A DNA stretch of 64,000 nt, taken from contig CM054178.1 of assembly GCA_028829895.1 (NCBI GenBank), positions 88,701,558 through 88,765,557 on the forward strand. The letters are read 5' to 3'. Of the stretch, positions 23,358 through 35,268 are shown piece after piece. A model generated the notes under the pieces. It did no database searches, had not been told where the DNA came from, and was given only the letters and a program-made list of their open reading frames with translations. Both the position numbers and the translations under genes were made by a program. The number at the start of each line of letters is the position of its first letter. The stretch's first letter is position 1. Source of the stretch: Sinotaia quadrata (taxonomy: Eukaryota > Mollusca > Gastropoda > Architaenioglossa > Viviparidae).

Positions 23358-24491
23358 CACACATTGTCAAAGACTTACATACTCTTACAGTCTTAGAAAT
23401 AAAGCTGTAACGAGAAATATGCAAAGAAGTACAAAAATATTCACAAAATGTTAATGTAATATAATTAATAATATAAAGTGCGAAATTAATGTAAACATTT
23501 GAGCGTACTGAGAGTATTAAATAAATAAATTGAAATTCAAGACTGCAGTGAGCAGTGCATAAATAAGTTACAATCACGCGAATGTAGAGGGGGACTGCGA
23601 AATTGGTTACACGCAAACTACAAAAAAACAACAAAAAACAAGGAAATCAACCACATTTTTCCAACCCCCATCAACACATTCACACAAACACCAAATGAAT
23701 GTAGTGAAGTGTGATACAAAAAGTAACAATATCATACATGTAATAAATGAATAAATTTCAAACACTCTCGTGCAGCACGTGCAATGTAACGACAGGTGAA
23801 CGTTTCAAGCGCGTGGTATCACAAATAAATAATTTATTCTAAATGATGAACAGTGGAGTAAGAGAAAGTGCGCTGCAGGCAACTGATATCAGAAGAGTAG
23901 CGAAAAGAATTCATTACCCAAGTGATGCCATGGGCGAAGGAGTTAACAACTAACTTGTTAATGAATTTTAATGACGTAACAAGACGATCGAATTTCAATC
24001 AGCACATCCGTATATTTTATTTGCTAACTGTAGACAGGTTTGGTTTATTTTAAGTTCCCTTATTAGACTAAAAATGAAACGCGAAAATAAATTATGAAAA
24101 AGTGTTCGAGTTTTTATTTTCTTCTTTTGTGTGTGTATGGGTGTGTATAGATAGTTAGAGAGACAACTAGAGAGATAAAGAGAGATGCGGTGGGTGGTTG
24201 GGGTAAATAGGAGGGAGAGTAAAATGAGAGTGGCTTGGTAGTAAAGGGTGGGGTGGGAGGAGGGAGATATGCTTGGTAGTAAAGGAATGCAGAGAAGATT
24301 AAGTGACAGAAAGATGTTGTTTTCGCTCTCTTCCACAAATACCTCATTTTCTTTTTCTTTTTTTTAATTAATCAACAGTAATCTTTAATCGGATATCAGT
24401 TGTCGATAGAGAAAACGAAGCAATTATCAACTGTCAGAGTTTATTGTTCTTCGGCTCAAGTCAAAGTCCTTTCTTATTCGCAGGAAAAAAC
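23358..24491. other. AT-rich DNA, no gene recognised
   Basis: Open frames at 23995-24347 on the minus strand come from purine-rich DNA (GGTGGGTGG, GGAGGGAGA) and match no family. GCTTGGTAGTAAAGG occurs twice near 24233 and 24270. Confidence 0.5.
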
Positions 24492-24656
24492 TATGTGTAA
24501 GAATTAATATTTGTGTGTATATAAAATATAAATATGTGTAAGCATTAATATTTGTGTGTATATAAAATATAAATATGTGTAGGCATTAATATATGTGTGT
24601 ATAAAATAGAAATATGTGTAAGCATTAATATTTGTGTGTATATAAAATATAAATAT
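24492..24656. repeat. 41-bp minisatellite, 4 copies
   Basis: ATGTGTAAGCATTAATATTT at 24492, 24533, 24574 and 24613, with small changes. Confidence 0.92.
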
Positions 24657-25446
24657 CCTTAAACTAAGTTTTGTGAAAGTGCAGGAATATAGTTTTCCAT
24701 TTTCAGCTAAAGATGAAGTGACTCTGACACATATCGTAAATTACTTGCAAATTCATTTTCCAATAAATTTGGAGCAGCTCCTGGAACAAATAAGCAATAG
24801 CCCTTAGTTTTCACTGTCATAGATGGTATTGTCAGAGCATAGTCGAAACTATTGCTGGTCATAGCAAAGGAGGTATAGGGTGTTAACAATGCTGATGGAC
24901 AATAGGCTATACGTCGCGAAAAAAATTTGGGTGAATTTTCTTTTTGTTTATGTATTCTCCCCATTCACACAGGTAGAGGTAATAAGCAATACCACTGAAA
25001 GCAAGAACCAAATTCAATAAGTAGAAAAAGTGCCCCCCCCCCCCCCAATCTTTTCAGAAAGCCCAGGTAGGAGGTGTTCATTTCCGAAAGCACCTTTTTT
25101 TTTTATCTTCAACTGAGACTGGTAACAAGCATGCAAACTGCTGCTACCTAGGTCGTTCGAGCCACTGTTGACGTCTGCTCTGCACAGAAGACGTTATTTA
25201 CATCAAAAGCTCGCCAAGAACTAAACACAGACGCTAAGGACTTCAATTCTGTTTGTGGTCACGTGAGGCGAACTACTGCACTGCAGAAACAACAGCGAGG
25301 GAGAAAGAATACACAGAACGGAAAATAGATCATACATTGGTGACGTTTACTACCGTACCTCTCATCTAGATGCTTTTCACTCAGACAAGAGTTCTTTTTC
25401 TTTCCCATTCTACAGTTTTTAGTTTCTCTAAAATTGGTTTTATTTT
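24657..25446. other. Unique DNA with an unexplained 85-codon frame
   Basis: The minus-strand frame 24964-24707 is free of repeats but resembles no family I know. A C14 run is near 25034. Probably non-coding. Confidence 0.4.
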
Positions 25447-25538
25447 GTCTGTCTATCTCTCTCTCTCTCTCTCTCTCTCTGTCTGTCTGTCTGTCTGTCT
25501 GTCAATCAGTCAGTCAGTCTGTCTGTCTGTCTGTCTAT
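25447..25538. repeat. (CT)n/(CTGT)n compound microsatellite
   Basis: CT run followed by CTGT and CAGT units. Confidence 0.95.
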
Positions 25539-26025
25539 CTCATATCACTTATTCGCTTGATTACTATAAATACTGTATATACTGGTAATACCTTGGCTAA
25601 TTCTTCCCATTTTAGTCCGGGCAATGGGAAATTTTTAATTGAAAGACATTAAAACTGAAAATCATGGGCACAAAAGTGTGAAAACGCTAAAATCCTTACC
25701 AGGAAAGATAGTGACATTATTCTTTGTTTATAAGAATTACAAAATTGTAATAAATAAATATGTTGTAATGTACAAAAGTAAATCCATGTATGTTCATCAA
25801 AATAATCAAAATAAACAAGGTTTACTGTGAAAAATAATGTCATCAAAATTGAACTATAGGGAATTCGTCAGTAAAAAAAAATTCTAAAGGATGGTCTGAG
25901 TTATTGCATATCATTTTTAAAGATGGGCTGTAATTTGCAGTTCGGTATATGTAATAAAGATAGTATACATGGATGACATAGGGAAGAAAAGTATTAAATA
26001 TATATTAAGCAGCAAGAAGTATCTT
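25539..26025. other. AT-rich DNA
   Basis: No gene or array recognised. Confidence 0.5.
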
Positions 26026-26162
26026 CAATAATAATAATAATTATAATAATAAGAAGAAGAAGAAAAGAAGAAGAACAACAACAACAATAACAACAACAAT
26101 AATAACAATGACAACAATAATAACAACAACAATAACAATAATAACAACAACAACAAGACAAA
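26026..26162. repeat. (AAT)/(AAG)/(AAC) simple-sequence tract
   Basis: Mixed ATAATA, AAGAAG and AACAACAATA units. Confidence 0.95.
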
Positions 26163-26629
26163 ACACACAACTACTGTTACTATTTACCATTACCACTAAC
26201 AGTAAGGACAAGAATGAGCGGCAATATTTTTGCGAGGTATTTAAAGGTTGCCTTAAACACTTCTAATTATGCTCACTAAAACTGAACATTCTTAACCCTT
26301 AGCATGAGGGACGTTGAAGAACAATAACAAACAATAATAAGACATTTTCTTATGCAGGAATTGGACACAAGTAATGAGAATTGTAAAATGTGACAAATGA
26401 ATGTTGGGACTCAATAAATGTAAAATGAATGCTGGGACATTAAATGTAATAATAAATGTTGGGACTCATTAAATGTAACAGTGAATATAACAGTTGTTAA
26501 AGGTAAGTAAAGACGGATACCAGTATTTGTCAAATTTAACATGGAGTATTAGCACTTGTAAATGAAGCAAGGAATAGTGGTCTCCTATAATGATTATAAG
26601 AAGGAATATTGGGACGTAAAAAATGTAAC
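26163..26629. other. AT-rich DNA with loose ATGTTGGGACT repeats
   Basis: The motif GTTGGGACTCATTAAATGTAA recurs imperfectly between 26400 and 26480; no gene recognised. Confidence 0.5.
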
Positions 26630-26865
26630 AATAGTAAAAATAGCTAAACTGAACACTAATGATGGGATTCAGTAAACATTAAAGGCCTACTGAGAATATT
26701 TAAATGCAATAACTAATAGTAAAAATAGCAAAACTGAACACTAATGATGGGATTCAGTAAACATTAAAGGCCTACTGAGAATATTTAAATGCAATAACTA
26801 ATAGTAAAAATAGCAAAACTGAACACTAATGATGGGATTCAGTAAACATTAAAGGCTTACTGAGA
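26630..26865. repeat. 85-bp minisatellite, 2.8 copies
   Basis: AATAGTAAAAATAGCAAAAC at 26630 (one base different), 26715 and 26800. Confidence 0.92.
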
Positions 26866-27254
26866 CACAATACGAATAGTGGGACTTGTGCGGTATAGCA
26901 AGCAAAATCTGTGACGATCGAAGTGCGACAAACAGAACTCTTCCGAAGGAATACTGAAATCTACATAATGTAATAAAGAATAATGGGACTTCTAAAATCA
27001 ACAGGGAATGATAAGGCTTTACAGCATAACAAAATACTTGGACTCATGAAAAGTAACAAGAAATGTTCAAGCACCTAAGACGTGAAATATATATATGACA
27101 TGTAACAAGGAATATTGGGAATTGTATACTGTCACAAAGAAATCTGACGTTTGGATTGAAACAGGGAAATTTGGGACAGGAAAGTGTACTAAGAAACATT
27201 GCGACTTGAAGTGTAAGAACGGTCTCTGAGACTTTGAAATGCAAGAATAATCTC
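26866..27254. other. Diverged GGGACTTGT-type repeats
   Basis: Short motifs (AATGGGACTT, GGAATATTGGGA) suggest an old, decayed extension of the neighbouring array. Confidence 0.4.
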
Positions 27255-27720
27255 ATAGACTAGTAAAAAGTCCGAATGAACTCAGAGACTTGTGAAAAGT
27301 CCGAATGAACTCAGAGACTTGTGAAATGTCTGAATGAACTCTGAGACTTGTGAAATTTAAGAATGAACTCACAGACTTGTGAAATGTCAGAATGAACTCA
27401 GAGACTTGTAAATGTCTGAATGAATTCTGCTACTTATGAAATGTCTGAATGAACTATGAGTCTTGTGAAATGTACGAGTGAATTCTGAGGCTTGTGAAAT
27501 GTCTGGATGAACTCTGAGACTTGTAAAATGTAAGAATGAACTCTGAGACTTGTGAAATGTAAGAATAAACTCCGAGACCTGTGAAATGTCTGAATATCCT
27601 CCGAGATTTGTGAAATGTCTGAGTGGACTCTGAGATTTGTGAAATGTAAGAATGGACTGAGTTTTCTGAAATGTCTGAATGGACTTTGAGAGTTGTGAAG
27701 TGTAACAAATAACGCTGAAC
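27255..27720. repeat. 28-31 bp degenerate minisatellite, about 16 copies
   Basis: GACTTGTGAAATGTCTGAATGAACTCTGA with many substitutions. Confidence 0.88.
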
Positions 27721-28964
27721 AGGTTAATATGAAGTCAGTATTTGCCTTCTTTACTTAATATGAATAAAGAGAAATGTTTCACAACCTTTATTAATAAAAC
27801 AAATTTGCGGTCTATTTTATAATATTTTATCTAATGAAACACCATCAGCATAAAATTGCAGCAAATAAAGCTTCAATCCCTATCGTGACTGTCAATCCTC
27901 TTGTTTTCAAGCAAATACAATATAACCCCATTGAAGATTATATATAAATTGTTTTGTGTTTATATTGGTTCTACATGGAAAGCTTTAACTTGTTTTCATG
28001 GCCTAACAACGCAGTGTAGCTTTGACTTAGTCATAGAAACTCAAGGGATATATCACTAAACTGAAGGTTTCATCTTTTGCAGTTAAAATTAGCACATCCA
28101 TCGATAGAGAGTTCGACTCATCTCTGTAATTTTATGTCAGGAACTACCTTTGATGGCCTAAAATAATCAGCCCGTTATTGATGCTGAACTTTGATGGCCT
28201 AAAATAATTAATCAGCCGTTGTTGATACTGAACTTTAGAAAGGAACCAAAATATCAACATGAAATTATATAAGAAAAATATAATGAGAAAATTTGTAGGT
28301 GCATGAGACACACCCGAATTTTAAAATGTGAATTAAAAGTAATCTTCAGATAATATATATTTTTTAAATGGTATTTTTATGATTTCATTATGCTCAGCCA
28401 CCCATCCTTAAAAAAGAATAAAAACAGTCCTACATTCAATCAGTTCTTTTTGCTGTTAGTGTTGCCATTGACAAATATTAAGCAGACACACTAATTTCAA
28501 AAGAAAATTAGGTTAAAATGATCAAAACTTTTTCAGCTGTAAGATGCTGAGCTTTGACTAAAAGGTAAGCTCTAAACATCTATGTGACGGAATTACGTCC
28601 TCAGTATCAGAACGCTAAACAGCTATGTGAGGGAATTACGTCCTCAGATTGTATCAGAACGCTGTCTTGGATGGAGTCATGTTGAGAAAGTCTCGACTTC
28701 AAATTGTTATTCGTCTGTACTGAAAGTCTCATCTCACCTCATTAATTCTATCAGTGATCTTGTTTCTTACTGAAAGTCTCATCTCACCAGCATTAATTCT
28801 ATCAGTGATCTTGTTTCTTACTGAGAGTCCCATGTCTGTATTGTAATTGATTTAATTTTGTTGAGATAGTCTTGAATTAGTGATTTGGTTATTTGATCTC
28901 CTAGGGAAAGTTTAGACTGTCAATTGTTACTTCAATCGTATTGTATTGAAAGTGAAGTTAGCAA
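27721..28964. other. AT-rich DNA with several short duplications
   Basis: Two-copy repeats: CTTTGATGGCCTAAAATAAT near 28150 and 28190, GGAATTACGTCCTCAG near 28589 and 28631, and ATTAATTCTATCAGTGATCT near 28740 and 28791. No gene recognised. Confidence 0.6.
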
Positions 28965-29185
28965 ATGACGTATTGTACATGACAACTATTTTAGCGTGAT
29001 GTGCTGGTAAATTATGCAAACTGTGGAACACATGAATGAAGCATGACGTATTGTACGTGACAACTATTGTAGCTTGATGTGCTGGTAAAATATGCAAACT
29101 GTGGACACATATTGTAGATTGATGTGCTAGTAAATTATGCAAACTGTGGAACACATGAATGAAGCATGACGGAATGCACATGACC
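28965..29185. repeat. 78-bp minisatellite, about 2.6 copies
   Basis: ATGACGTATTGTACRTGACA at 28965 and 29043; the third copy is partial. Confidence 0.9.
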
Positions 29186-29204
29186 AAAAAGAAAAGATTG
29201 TGCT

Positions 29205-29312
29205 GAGCAGAGATTTAAGCTGGGTGGATTGAGTCTGTTGAGTAGAGATTTAAGCTGGGTAAATTGAGTCTGTTGGGCAGAGATTTAAGCTGGGTAGACT
29301 GAGTCTGTTGAG
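29205..29312. repeat. 35-bp minisatellite, 3 copies
   Basis: CAGAGATTTAAGCTGGGT units start at 29205, 29240 and 29275. Confidence 0.9.
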
Positions 29313-29599
29313 AATCACTTTCCTATGCCTAAGTGCATTCTAATCAACTCCTGTAGTCGGACTTGACTATATTATACACGTATATGTTGTCATAAGTACG
29401 GTTACACAAAGAACATCCCCAAACATACCAACAAGAAAACCCTAAATAAACAACATAAAATCTTCAAAACAAATCGAACAATTTATTATGTAATCGTCTT
29501 CTATTTTCTATGTTTTGCATTCACTACTCAGGTTTGAGGAAAGAATTAACACAAGGTAATGCACACAACTTAGAATACTGTGTATTCGATACCCAACCT

Positions 29600-30020
29600 G
29601 AACTCTGCGTTTGCGGTACATGAATAACCGACTTACGGAAAAAGCGGGCACTCAATATAAAATTCAAACGTGTAATGTTAGGCCAGCACGAATTCATTCA
29701 GCCACCTGTTTGTGATAATGCAGTCTTCCAAACATAAACGCGTGCGTGCGCGCACAACAGCAACGCATGCACGCACTCATGCATTACATGCGCACGGTTC
29801 CTAACAGTATAATTAGCAAAAAATGTCGAAGAGGGTTGCATGCGGCTGAACTACCCATCTCAGTAATAGCGGTTACTGCAATGGTATTTGCAGGTAATGA
29901 TCTATCGTGAAGCGTTTCGTAATTAGGTGTCACACGAAACAGGGACAGGCTACGAGCGTGGCAGGGATTTGCGTGACCTGCATGCGGATTATTAAGTAAT
30001 AAGTAGCATTTGCAGTTTTC
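29600..30020. promoter_or_regulatory. Candidate conserved element upstream of the Kv2 exon
   Basis: Repeat-free, compositionally balanced island between arrays. It contains homeodomain-type sites (GTAATTAGG near 29920, TATAATTAG near 29810) and many CpGs. It would lie in intron 1 if the 31.6-kb promoter is right. Enhancer function is inference only. Confidence 0.22.
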
Positions 30021-30032
30021 TCGTGGATAACT

Positions 30033-30035
<3 letters not shown>

Positions 30036-30083
<48 letters not shown>
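30036..30083. repeat. (GA)n microsatellite
   Basis: About 24 uninterrupted GA units. Confidence 0.97.
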
Positions 30084-30088
<5 letters not shown>

Positions 30089-30526
30089 TTTGAAAAAAAA
30101 AATTTAAAGTATATCTTTGCAATTATGTCTGTCGATCGAGTCTGACCCGATTGTATTTTTTGTTAGCGGATCTTGAAAGGTTAATAATTACTCGTAATGG
30201 AAATTCACAAAAAAAGTACCATCAACAGTGGTCATTGCCAGTCAACCACTCTCCCGTCTATCCGTTCACCTACTGCCATCCATCGATCTGCAATCCACCA
30301 ATCTGTTCATTCATTCTCGTGTTTGAAAGCTATTTTGTTGATTGTTGAAATAGTAACAAGCAACTCACTCACGTGGGGTGCTCCGACAATATCAATAAAA
30401 CTTACTTAAACCATCGATCATGATCGTTTATGAGTTCTAAGGTAAACTAGTCACACAAACAGACATTACAGATTAGTATACTCTATTATATTCAGTTGAA
30501 CAATGAAATAAGACATACTTTTACAC
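30084..30526. other. Unique DNA
   Basis: No gene recognised. ATCC-rich stretch near 30250-30310. Confidence 0.5.
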
Positions 30527-30549
30527 AAACACACACACACATACACACA

Positions 30550-30609
<60 letters not shown>
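30527..30609. repeat. (CA)n microsatellite
   Basis: CA run interrupted by TA at 30540 and 30556, then followed by GCGCGC. Confidence 0.97.
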
Positions 30610-30614
<5 letters not shown>

Positions 30615-31143
30615 AAGCGCGCGCGCTCATTCTGCCGAGTATGGATATCAGCGGTAAATTAATTAGAGTGTTTTACGGGGTTCAGTAGCTGTTTAAGTAA
30701 AGGAAATACTACTAGAATATTTATTTTGCAAAGAATCACTACAAGAATTCTCCGGTGATTCCTTGATCCACATTTACACAGCTGCCATGCCTCTAATCTC
30801 TGTCCATTCTGATCCCTATCAAATTGCACTCAAACAAGGAAACGAACACGGAGAAAACAACGTAGTACGTGTGAGTCAAGCCAGAAGGGAAACTGTAAAC
30901 AGAGCACAGAGTGAAATCCCGAAAAACAATAATCAACAACAAAACAAATATTCACATCTATAGATCTCCAACGACTCTGCTACTTTTCTTTGCTTCCACT
31001 CTTGCCTACCTTATGGTATATTTTTCCTCTTGCCCTTGTTGTCCCTGCAGCTTTCCTGCATTTGTTCAATCGATGCTACACAGGCCAGAGAGTATGAAGA
31101 AGGCGGGCGAACACAAGCACTAATACTGAAGCAAGAGTTTTTA
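30610..31143. other. Unique DNA downstream of the candidate first exon
   Basis: No array. Plus-strand frames of 66-70 codons (30763-31123) match no family. It would be the start of intron 1 of the Kv2 gene in the proposed model. Confidence 0.4.
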
Positions 31144-31700
31144 ACTCACACTGTTGAAAACAAGGTTTAAAACCAATCCGCCATGCAGCCCAACAGACTT
31201 GCAACGAAGTTGGCACTCGATCAGATTTCCCGGAGCACTGAACTCGAGGGAAGAGGAGGCGAGTAAGGGTAGGGGGGTTGGGCGAGGGGGGGGGGGAAGA
31301 GAAGAAAGAAGCCCAACTCGTCAATTTTGACACAGCGACCGAACCTTTCTGCAACTTGTGTACGTCCGTGAAATGAGTGCGAGCATACCTCTGCTCCAAA
31401 TGATTTTCCTATGGGCTATTTTTAGCCATCGAGTTCGCTGGCACTGACCGATTTCATCTCGAAGCCCCCCCCCAGAGGTTTACTCAGAGTCGAAATCAGA
31501 GCCGAATAAACGGCCAGTTCCAGAAGGCTAAAGAAACGAGAAGGCGAGGAACAGAGAAGTCAGACTAAGACGAGCCATGTACACGGCAGCCGCCATCTTT
31601 AGAAGCGTCATTGCGGCACGGCACGGCACGGCAGACATCAACTGAGCGCGAGCAAGGAATCGCGCGAGCACACTATTAATATATGAGAGAAGGGGCAAGC
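31144..31700 (-). promoter_or_regulatory. Candidate Kv2 promoter and noncoding first exon
   Basis: The most GC- and CpG-rich stretch outside the Kv2 exon. On the minus strand: TATA-like TATATTAA (31683-31676), initiator-like TCAGT (31645-31641), YY1-type AAGATGGCGGC (31599-31589), then about 490 nt to a good donor AGT|GTGAGT (donor 31149-31144). YY1 sites of this form typically lie just downstream of transcription starts. The TATA-to-initiator distance (about 40) is longer than usual. It is 11 kb upstream of the Kv2 ATG on the same strand with no other gene between, so it could be that gene's noncoding exon 1; it could instead belong to an unseen gene. Confidence 0.35.
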
Positions 31701-33153
31701 ACGGCACTGGCAGGTTGGGAGCCGTAGCACGCGGATCTACAGCAGTGAACACAAACCCCCTCCCTCACCCCCCAACGAACATGGCAGTACTCTCGGAAAT
31801 TAGCTCCATCTGCAGGTGATTTTGTCACACAAACACTGTAATCTCTGGGCTGCACAAAACGCAAAGCTCATGCAACAGGCACTGATTTAGAGACGACCTA
31901 ACGACCATCTGAAGTTCACTAATCGTGCTAGATCAGGTCAAAGGGCACTCTAGCTCCGAACGCAGTCAACACGAAGGAAACCTGAAAAAAAAAATCGCCT
32001 GGTCAACTACACACACTCATGATAATATCTCACCCTGATCCATCCAATGAAGAAGTAATCGAACCACAAGCCGCAAGCCGCCCACACACAACAATGTCAA
32101 TATACGACAAGCTCGTTCGCAAGCCTGTCCATTAACCCACCTACCTGCCTGTCCAGTCAATATATTTTATGACCAAAGAACCAACCTACATATTAAGTGC
32201 ACGTTGTAACTGAGTTTTAGAAATCCCTCTTATAAATACACGGACTACGTGTCTCTGGTAAGTAGGTAGGTGCAGTTAATATGGCTTAATAATGAAGCAT
32301 CAGAAAATATGTAGCATACGTATAAGTCTAATATACACACAATATTGTAAGAATTAACTTGTATAAACCGTAATGGATAAAAACACAGATAAACCAGTTT
32401 AGGGTGATTGAAAGGCATTTCAGTTGATGCTGCGGTCTCCATGAGAACGGATAAAGGTGTGTACGCATTTCACTGACAGGCATGCAGGACACGTGATCAT
32501 CTGAAATGTTATAGCCCTTCTATAGATTTTTATTTTACATTTTGAAAAAACAGTTCCAGTGAAATACTATCCCGCTTTTGTTGTTTGTTTCGTCAATTGT
32601 AGAACACCGTCCAGTCTAAACGTAGGCCTATTATGCACGAACAATCTTAAGCATGACTATATTTAAGGACTGTCTATAATGTAAATTTTAATTCAAAATA
32701 AAACCAGTATTTAAATTCCAAAATGCACAGACGATTGTATACATTTTACCCCCTCAGACATGTGGGTTACTTCAAAATGAATGTCTAAACAATAAAATGG
32801 TTAGCCTACTTGTAAAATTATAAAATAAATCATCAAACTTAACAAATCCATCAATCTCCGCCTCGAGTTAACATTATTTTTGAAGATCAAGTATAGCACA
32901 AAATATTCAGAGGAATGATTGCTATTTAAACTGGTCAGTCATGTGTAACACTGCGACATTAATGAGAGATCTGAAATATATTGTTATACTTCACCATCAA
33001 ATTTCATCTGATGACCGATGATAACAAGGAGATCGGGTAAATGATACTGTACACGTTTAAAATCAGTTACCCTAGGCATACACTGAACTAGGTCGTCTGC
33101 AGCAACAGTGTTTAAATTGTCAAAAATAACAAACAAGCAAACGCTCACGCTCA
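31701..33153. other. Upstream flank, unique DNA
   Basis: CpG-rich to about 31980, AT-rich afterwards. No exon recognised. Confidence 0.5.
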
Positions 33154-33156
33154 CGC

Positions 33157-33219
<63 letters not shown>
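33154..33219. repeat. (CA)n microsatellite
   Basis: CA run with one AAAC interruption. Confidence 0.97.
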
Positions 33220-33220
<1 letters not shown>

Positions 33221-33470
33221 GGAAAACTGCACAAGAACGATGACGAAATAACTTCCACATTCTATTTGTTCCTAATTCTACTCTAATTATAGCACACAAG
33301 CGTACAAACACAGAGACATACACACACCAAGACTCAGGCATGCACGCGGAAGCAAATAACCCATTCGTGACCATTTAAAATTACTTATGTTAGTCATGAA
33401 AGTGAATTGTCATTTGGATGATCGGTAAAAACAAGACATCTGACATCTTTCAATTTATACACGAGAATGC

Positions 33471-33750
33471 GTGCATTTCTAATCAAAGTGCCTATACATA
33501 CACATTTAACGCACTGTCCTGTGTTCGTTCATATGAATGCGTGCATTTCTAATCAAAGTGCCTTTACATACACATTTAGCGCACTGTCCTGTGTTCGTTC
33601 ATATGAATGCGTGCATTTCTAATCAAAGTGCCTTAACATACACATTTAGCGCACTGTCCTGTGTTCGTTCATATGAATGCGTGCATTTCTAATCAAAGTG
33701 CCTATACATACACATTTAGCGCACTGTCCTGTGTTCGTTCATATGAAAAG
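33471..33750. repeat. 70-bp minisatellite, 4 copies
   Basis: GTGCATTTCTAATCAAAGTG at 33471, 33541, 33611 and 33681; copies differ at one or two bases. Unrelated in sequence to the 70-bp LINE-derived array. Confidence 0.95.
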
Positions 33751-34054
33751 AATTACAACTTGTCACAGAATGAAGACAGGTGTTTTGGATACTGACATTT
33801 TTACTGATCTGGGCAAACGAAGATCAGGAAATATTATATATGCAAGATGTTAACGAGGGCTAAACTTAAAATAAGTTTCTTATTTGCTCCAGTTAAACCC
33901 CACTGCGTCGATGAAACAATATGTGGTCAAGGTCAGACAGCAGTATAGTTAGAAGATATCAATACATTTAAAAATAAAACCAGTCTGACAATAAGAAACA
34001 AGAAGGGCTACTAGTTACAAGTAAGAGCAAAGCTGAAAAACCCAGAAAAATTAA
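33751..34054. other. Unique spacer
   Basis: No gene recognised. Confidence 0.5.
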
Positions 34055-34302
34055 ACAAGAGAAAAGTAAATCATGCAATGTTTATAAAAACAAGAGAAAA
34101 GTAAATCATGCAATGCATATAAATAACAAGAGAAAAGTAAATCATGCAATGTTTATAAAAACAAGAGAAAAGTAAATAATGCAATGTTTATAAAAACAAG
34201 AGTAAAGTAAATCATGCAATGTTTATAAAACAAGAGTAAAGTAAATCATGCAATGTTTATAAAAGCAGAGAAAAGTAAATAATGCAATGTTTATAAAAGC
34301 AG
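34055..34302. repeat. 33-36 bp minisatellite, about 7 copies
   Basis: CAAGAGAAAAGTAAATCATG with ATGTTTATAAAA endings; GAGTAAAG variants in the middle copies. Confidence 0.92.
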
Positions 34303-34394
34303 AATCTATCAATATTATATCTTTGTTAACGTCAGGAATAATGAATTCTCTTACAATCCAGAAAGGGGTTAAATCTGTCGGCCTCAAATTTACC

Positions 34395-34790
34395 CTTGAA
34401 CCAAATGAAATCTAAGAGCCCCAACCTTACCCAGAAACCCAAAAGAATCTGTCAGTCCCAACCTTACCCAGAAACAAAATTAAATCTATCAGTTCTATCC
34501 TTCTTCAAGAATCAAATACAATTTGTTAGTCCCCCATCTTTCCCAGGAACTAAATGAAATCTGTCAGGCCCAACCTTATTCAGGAACCAAATGAAATCTG
34601 TCAGGAGCAAACATATCCAGGAATCAAATGTAATCTGTTTACTCCTAACATATCCAGGAACCAAATAAAATCTGTCAGTTCTAATTTTACCCAGGAAACC
34701 AAATTAAATCTATCAGTTCTAATCTTGCTCAAGAATCAAACGAAATCTGTTAGCCCCAGCCTTGCCAAGAACCAAACATCGGAAACATGC
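34395..34790. repeat. ~38-bp degenerate minisatellite, about 10 copies
   Basis: CCAGGAACCAAATGAAATCT followed by GTCAG variants. An 81-codon plus-strand frame across it is a repeat product. Confidence 0.85.
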
Positions 34791-35131
34791 AATATATAAT
34801 GTTTTGAACAGTATTAACATTCACTTATTTAGTACTGAAAACATCTCCACTGTTGTCAGGAATGGATGAAATGACAAAGTCATCACCCAACAATTCGATC
34901 AGGATTAGACAATAAAACAAAATGAAATGGAAAAGATTTTAAGACGGCTATAATTTCCAAACATGTAAACAAAACCATCTATGTTAGACTGGCATGCTAG
35001 AAGAAATTCTTATAAATGTTCTCAAACATACATTTCCATTCTCTGTGGGATTGTTCAAAGCAACACTTGACAATGGCTTTTACCAATCAGCGTGCAGAGA
35101 AATCGCTACTGTACGCAGTGATTCGCAAGAA
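34791..35131. other. Unique DNA
   Basis: No gene recognised. Confidence 0.5.
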
Positions 35132-35268
35132 CCAGCATGCCGAGTGTCACTTTTAAATGTGTGTGGTATAGAATTGAACACATTAAAACTAAGCGAGCCA
35201 GCATGCCGAGTGTCACTTTTAAATGTGTGTGGTATAGAATTGAACACATTGAAACTAAACAAGCCAGC
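35132..35268. repeat. 66-bp tandem duplication
   Basis: CCAGCATGCCGAGTGTCACT at 35132 and 35198; the period is a multiple of three, so open frames appear on both strands. Confidence 0.92.

Noticed and set aside
25130..25200. tRNA-like GGTCGTTCGAGCC segment
   Set aside because: No complementary acceptor stem or D/anticodon arms could be arranged around it.
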